Source: Flavobacteriales bacterium | GTDB lineage: Bacteria; Bacteroidota; Bacteroidia; Flavobacteriales; PHOS-HE28 | Assembly (NCBI GenBank): GCA_008016945.1 | Contig: SSGN01000069.1 | Location: 1-5,600, forward strand | Reading direction: 5' to 3' | Length of the DNA: 5,600 bases | In this document: positions 4,479 to 5,600 of the stretch, in pieces | How the letters are laid out: every line of letters starts with the position of its first letter | Numbering within the stretch: the first letter of the stretch is position 1 | The notes under the pieces: generated by a model | The model's database searches: none | What the model saw: only the letters and a program-made list of their open reading frames with translations | What the model was told of the DNA's origin: nothing | Made by a program: the position numbers and the translations under genes

Positions 4479-5555
4479 ATGAAACCGAGCGAAATCGTCC
4501 GTTACCTCAACCAGCACGTGATCGGGCAGGAGGAGGCGAAGCGGATCCTCGCGGTGGCGGTGTACACGCACTTCAAGCGTACGGCGAAGTCGAAGAAGGC
4601 GGACGCGGTCGAGCTGGTCAAGAGCAACATCCTGCTGATCGGTCCGACCGGCACCGGCAAGACGCTGCTCTGCGAGACGCTGGCGCGCACACTGGACGTG
4701 CCCTTCGTGACAGCCGACGCAACGACGCTGGCGCAGAGCGAGTACGTCGGTGAGGAGATCGAGGCCATCCTGCAGCGTCTGATCGAGCGCGCCAATGGCG
4801 ACCTCGACAAGGCTCAGCGCGGCATTGTCTTCATCGACGAGGTCGACAAGCTGAAGGCGACCAATGCCCAGATGCGCGGCCCTTCCGGCGAGCGCGTGCA
4901 GCATGCGCTGCTGAAGATCATGGAAGGCTCAACGGTAAAGCTCTCGAGCGGCGAGTACCTCGACACGACCCAGGTGCTCTTCATCTGCGGTGGGGCCTTC
5001 GTTGGGCTCGACGAGATCATGGGGCGCAACCACAGCTTCGGCTTCATCTCGACCTCGGAGGCCGACAGCCAGAAGATCCTCGACCGCCTGAACGCCCGCG
5101 TGAAGCCGACCGACCTCAACGAATTCGGCCTGATTCCGGAGTTCGCGGGCCGCCTGCCGGTCGTCGCGCGGCTGAATGCGCTGACCCGAGACATGCTGGT
5201 CCGCATCATGGTCGAGCCGAAGAACTCTATCTATCGCCAGTTCCGCGAGGTGCTGATGGGTGAAGGCGTCGAGCTGCACATCGAGCCGGTGGTGTTCGAG
5301 CAGATCGCTGACCTCGCCATCGAATACAAGGCCGGCGCACGCAGCCTGCGCGGCATCTTCGAGAAGATGTTGACTCCAGTGCACTACCTGATGCCGGACA
5401 ACCCGGCGGTGAAGAAGATCGTGATCCCGTCACTGTTCGAGGACGCGAAACTCTTTGGCACACCGGTATCGGCTGCCGCGAGGGGGTTGCCGTGGGTGCC
5501 GGGAATTATTGAAGGTAAGGGTGGGTGGGAGGGGATTTTACGGGTAAGACTCTGA
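4479..5555 (+). CDS. ClpX-like AAA+ unfoldase lacking the zinc-binding domain
   Basis: The product has 358 residues. ATG 4479 follows GGAAAG (4467-4472). In-frame sequence upstream is a shadow of the membrane protein gene and contains no C4 zinc finger, so the N-terminal domain is truly absent. The protein opens at the linker-to-AAA+ boundary (IVRYLNQHVIGQEEAKRILA, 6-25). Walker A GPTGTGKT is at 55-62, pore-1 loop EYVG at 88-91 (GYVG in ClpX), Walker B IVFIDE at 116-121, SGERVQHALLK at 136-146, arginine finger R225 in PEFAGRLP, and sensor-II GAR at 286-288. All ATPase residues are present. The RKH loop that ClpX carries before the FICGGAF strand is replaced by a much shorter SSGEYLD turn. The region that holds IGF in ClpX reads SFGF (186-189). 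It is therefore an active-looking hexameric unfoldase that may not dock ClpP or read ssrA tags conventionally. The last 25 or so residues are unlike ClpX. Confidence 0.88.
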   Translation: MKPSEIVRYLNQHVIGQEEAKRILAVAVYTHFKRTAKSKKADAVELVKSNILLIGPTGTGKTLLCETLARTLDVPFVTADATTLAQSEYVGEEIEAILQRLIERANGDLDKAQRGIVFIDEVDKLKATNAQMRGPSGERVQHALLKIMEGSTVKLSSGEYLDTTQVLFICGGAFVGLDEIMGRNHSFGFISTSEADSQKILDRLNARVKPTDLNEFGLIPEFAGRLPVVARLNALTRDMLVRIMVEPKNSIYRQFREVLMGEGVELHIEPVVFEQIADLAIEYKAGARSLRGIFEKMLTPVHYLMPDNPAVKKIVIPSLFEDAKLFGTPVSAAARGLPWVPGIIEGKGGWEGILRVRL

Positions 5556-5600
5556 TTCTATTGTTAGGTAGGTTGTGGATTGAAGCTTGCTGCATTTGGG

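Noticed and set aside
1..5600. CRISPR array, tRNA, rRNA or riboswitch
   Set aside because: No regularly spaced repeat series and no recognisable structured RNA gene were seen; the only repeats are the three short copies described.

Overview
The window looks like an accessory, mosaic stretch of a GC-rich proteobacterial chromosome. Codon use, the REP-associated transposase with its short repeats, and the type I secretion relics suggest a betaproteobacterium, perhaps Rhodocyclales. That placement is inference from remembered protein similarity; no marker gene is present. All supported genes are on the + strand.

Layout. (1) Positions 1-480 hold the C-terminal half of a REP-associated tyrosine (Y1/HUH) transposase, cut by the window edge. 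(2) Positions 522-2179 hold a ruined type I secretion locus: the C-terminal end of a secretion ABC ATPase (541-792), an intact gene for a signal-peptide protein of unknown function (851-1711), the N-terminal start of what resembles an RTX/lipase-like secreted protein (1713-1964), and, in a frame that is easy to miss, the C-terminal end of an HlyD-type adaptor (about 2042-2179). The breakpoints of these fragments lie at or next to copies of one short repeat (core taaaggggtcagcttca). One copy is at 522-538 in inverted orientation, one at 1961-1990, and a diverged one at 2002-2031.

(3) Positions 2204-3035 carry a complete type II toxin-antitoxin operon: promoter, likely operator, a DUF1778 ribbon-helix-helix antitoxin and a GNAT (TacT/AtaT-like) acetyltransferase toxin with a 4-base overlap. 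Immediately behind it, 3053-3223 encodes the C-terminal half of a BrnT-like toxin that has lost its N-terminus. Its CopG/RHH antitoxin (3204-3470) is intact and is therefore probably an orphan.

(4) Positions 3604-5555 look like ordinary, undamaged genes. One is an eight-helix alkaline ceramidase-like (CREST superfamily) membrane protein. The other is a ClpX-like AAA+ ATPase that lacks the N-terminal zinc-binding domain, lacks the RKH pore-entrance loop, and has FGF where ClpX has its ClpP-docking IGF.

How they fit together. The left 3.5 kb reads as a landing zone where a REP-type element, recombination and two toxin-antitoxin modules have repeatedly broken older genes. The right 2 kb appears stable. 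The most interesting items are the repeat-bounded gene fragments and the divergent ClpX paralogue. I did not find a complete, clearly new multi-gene system.
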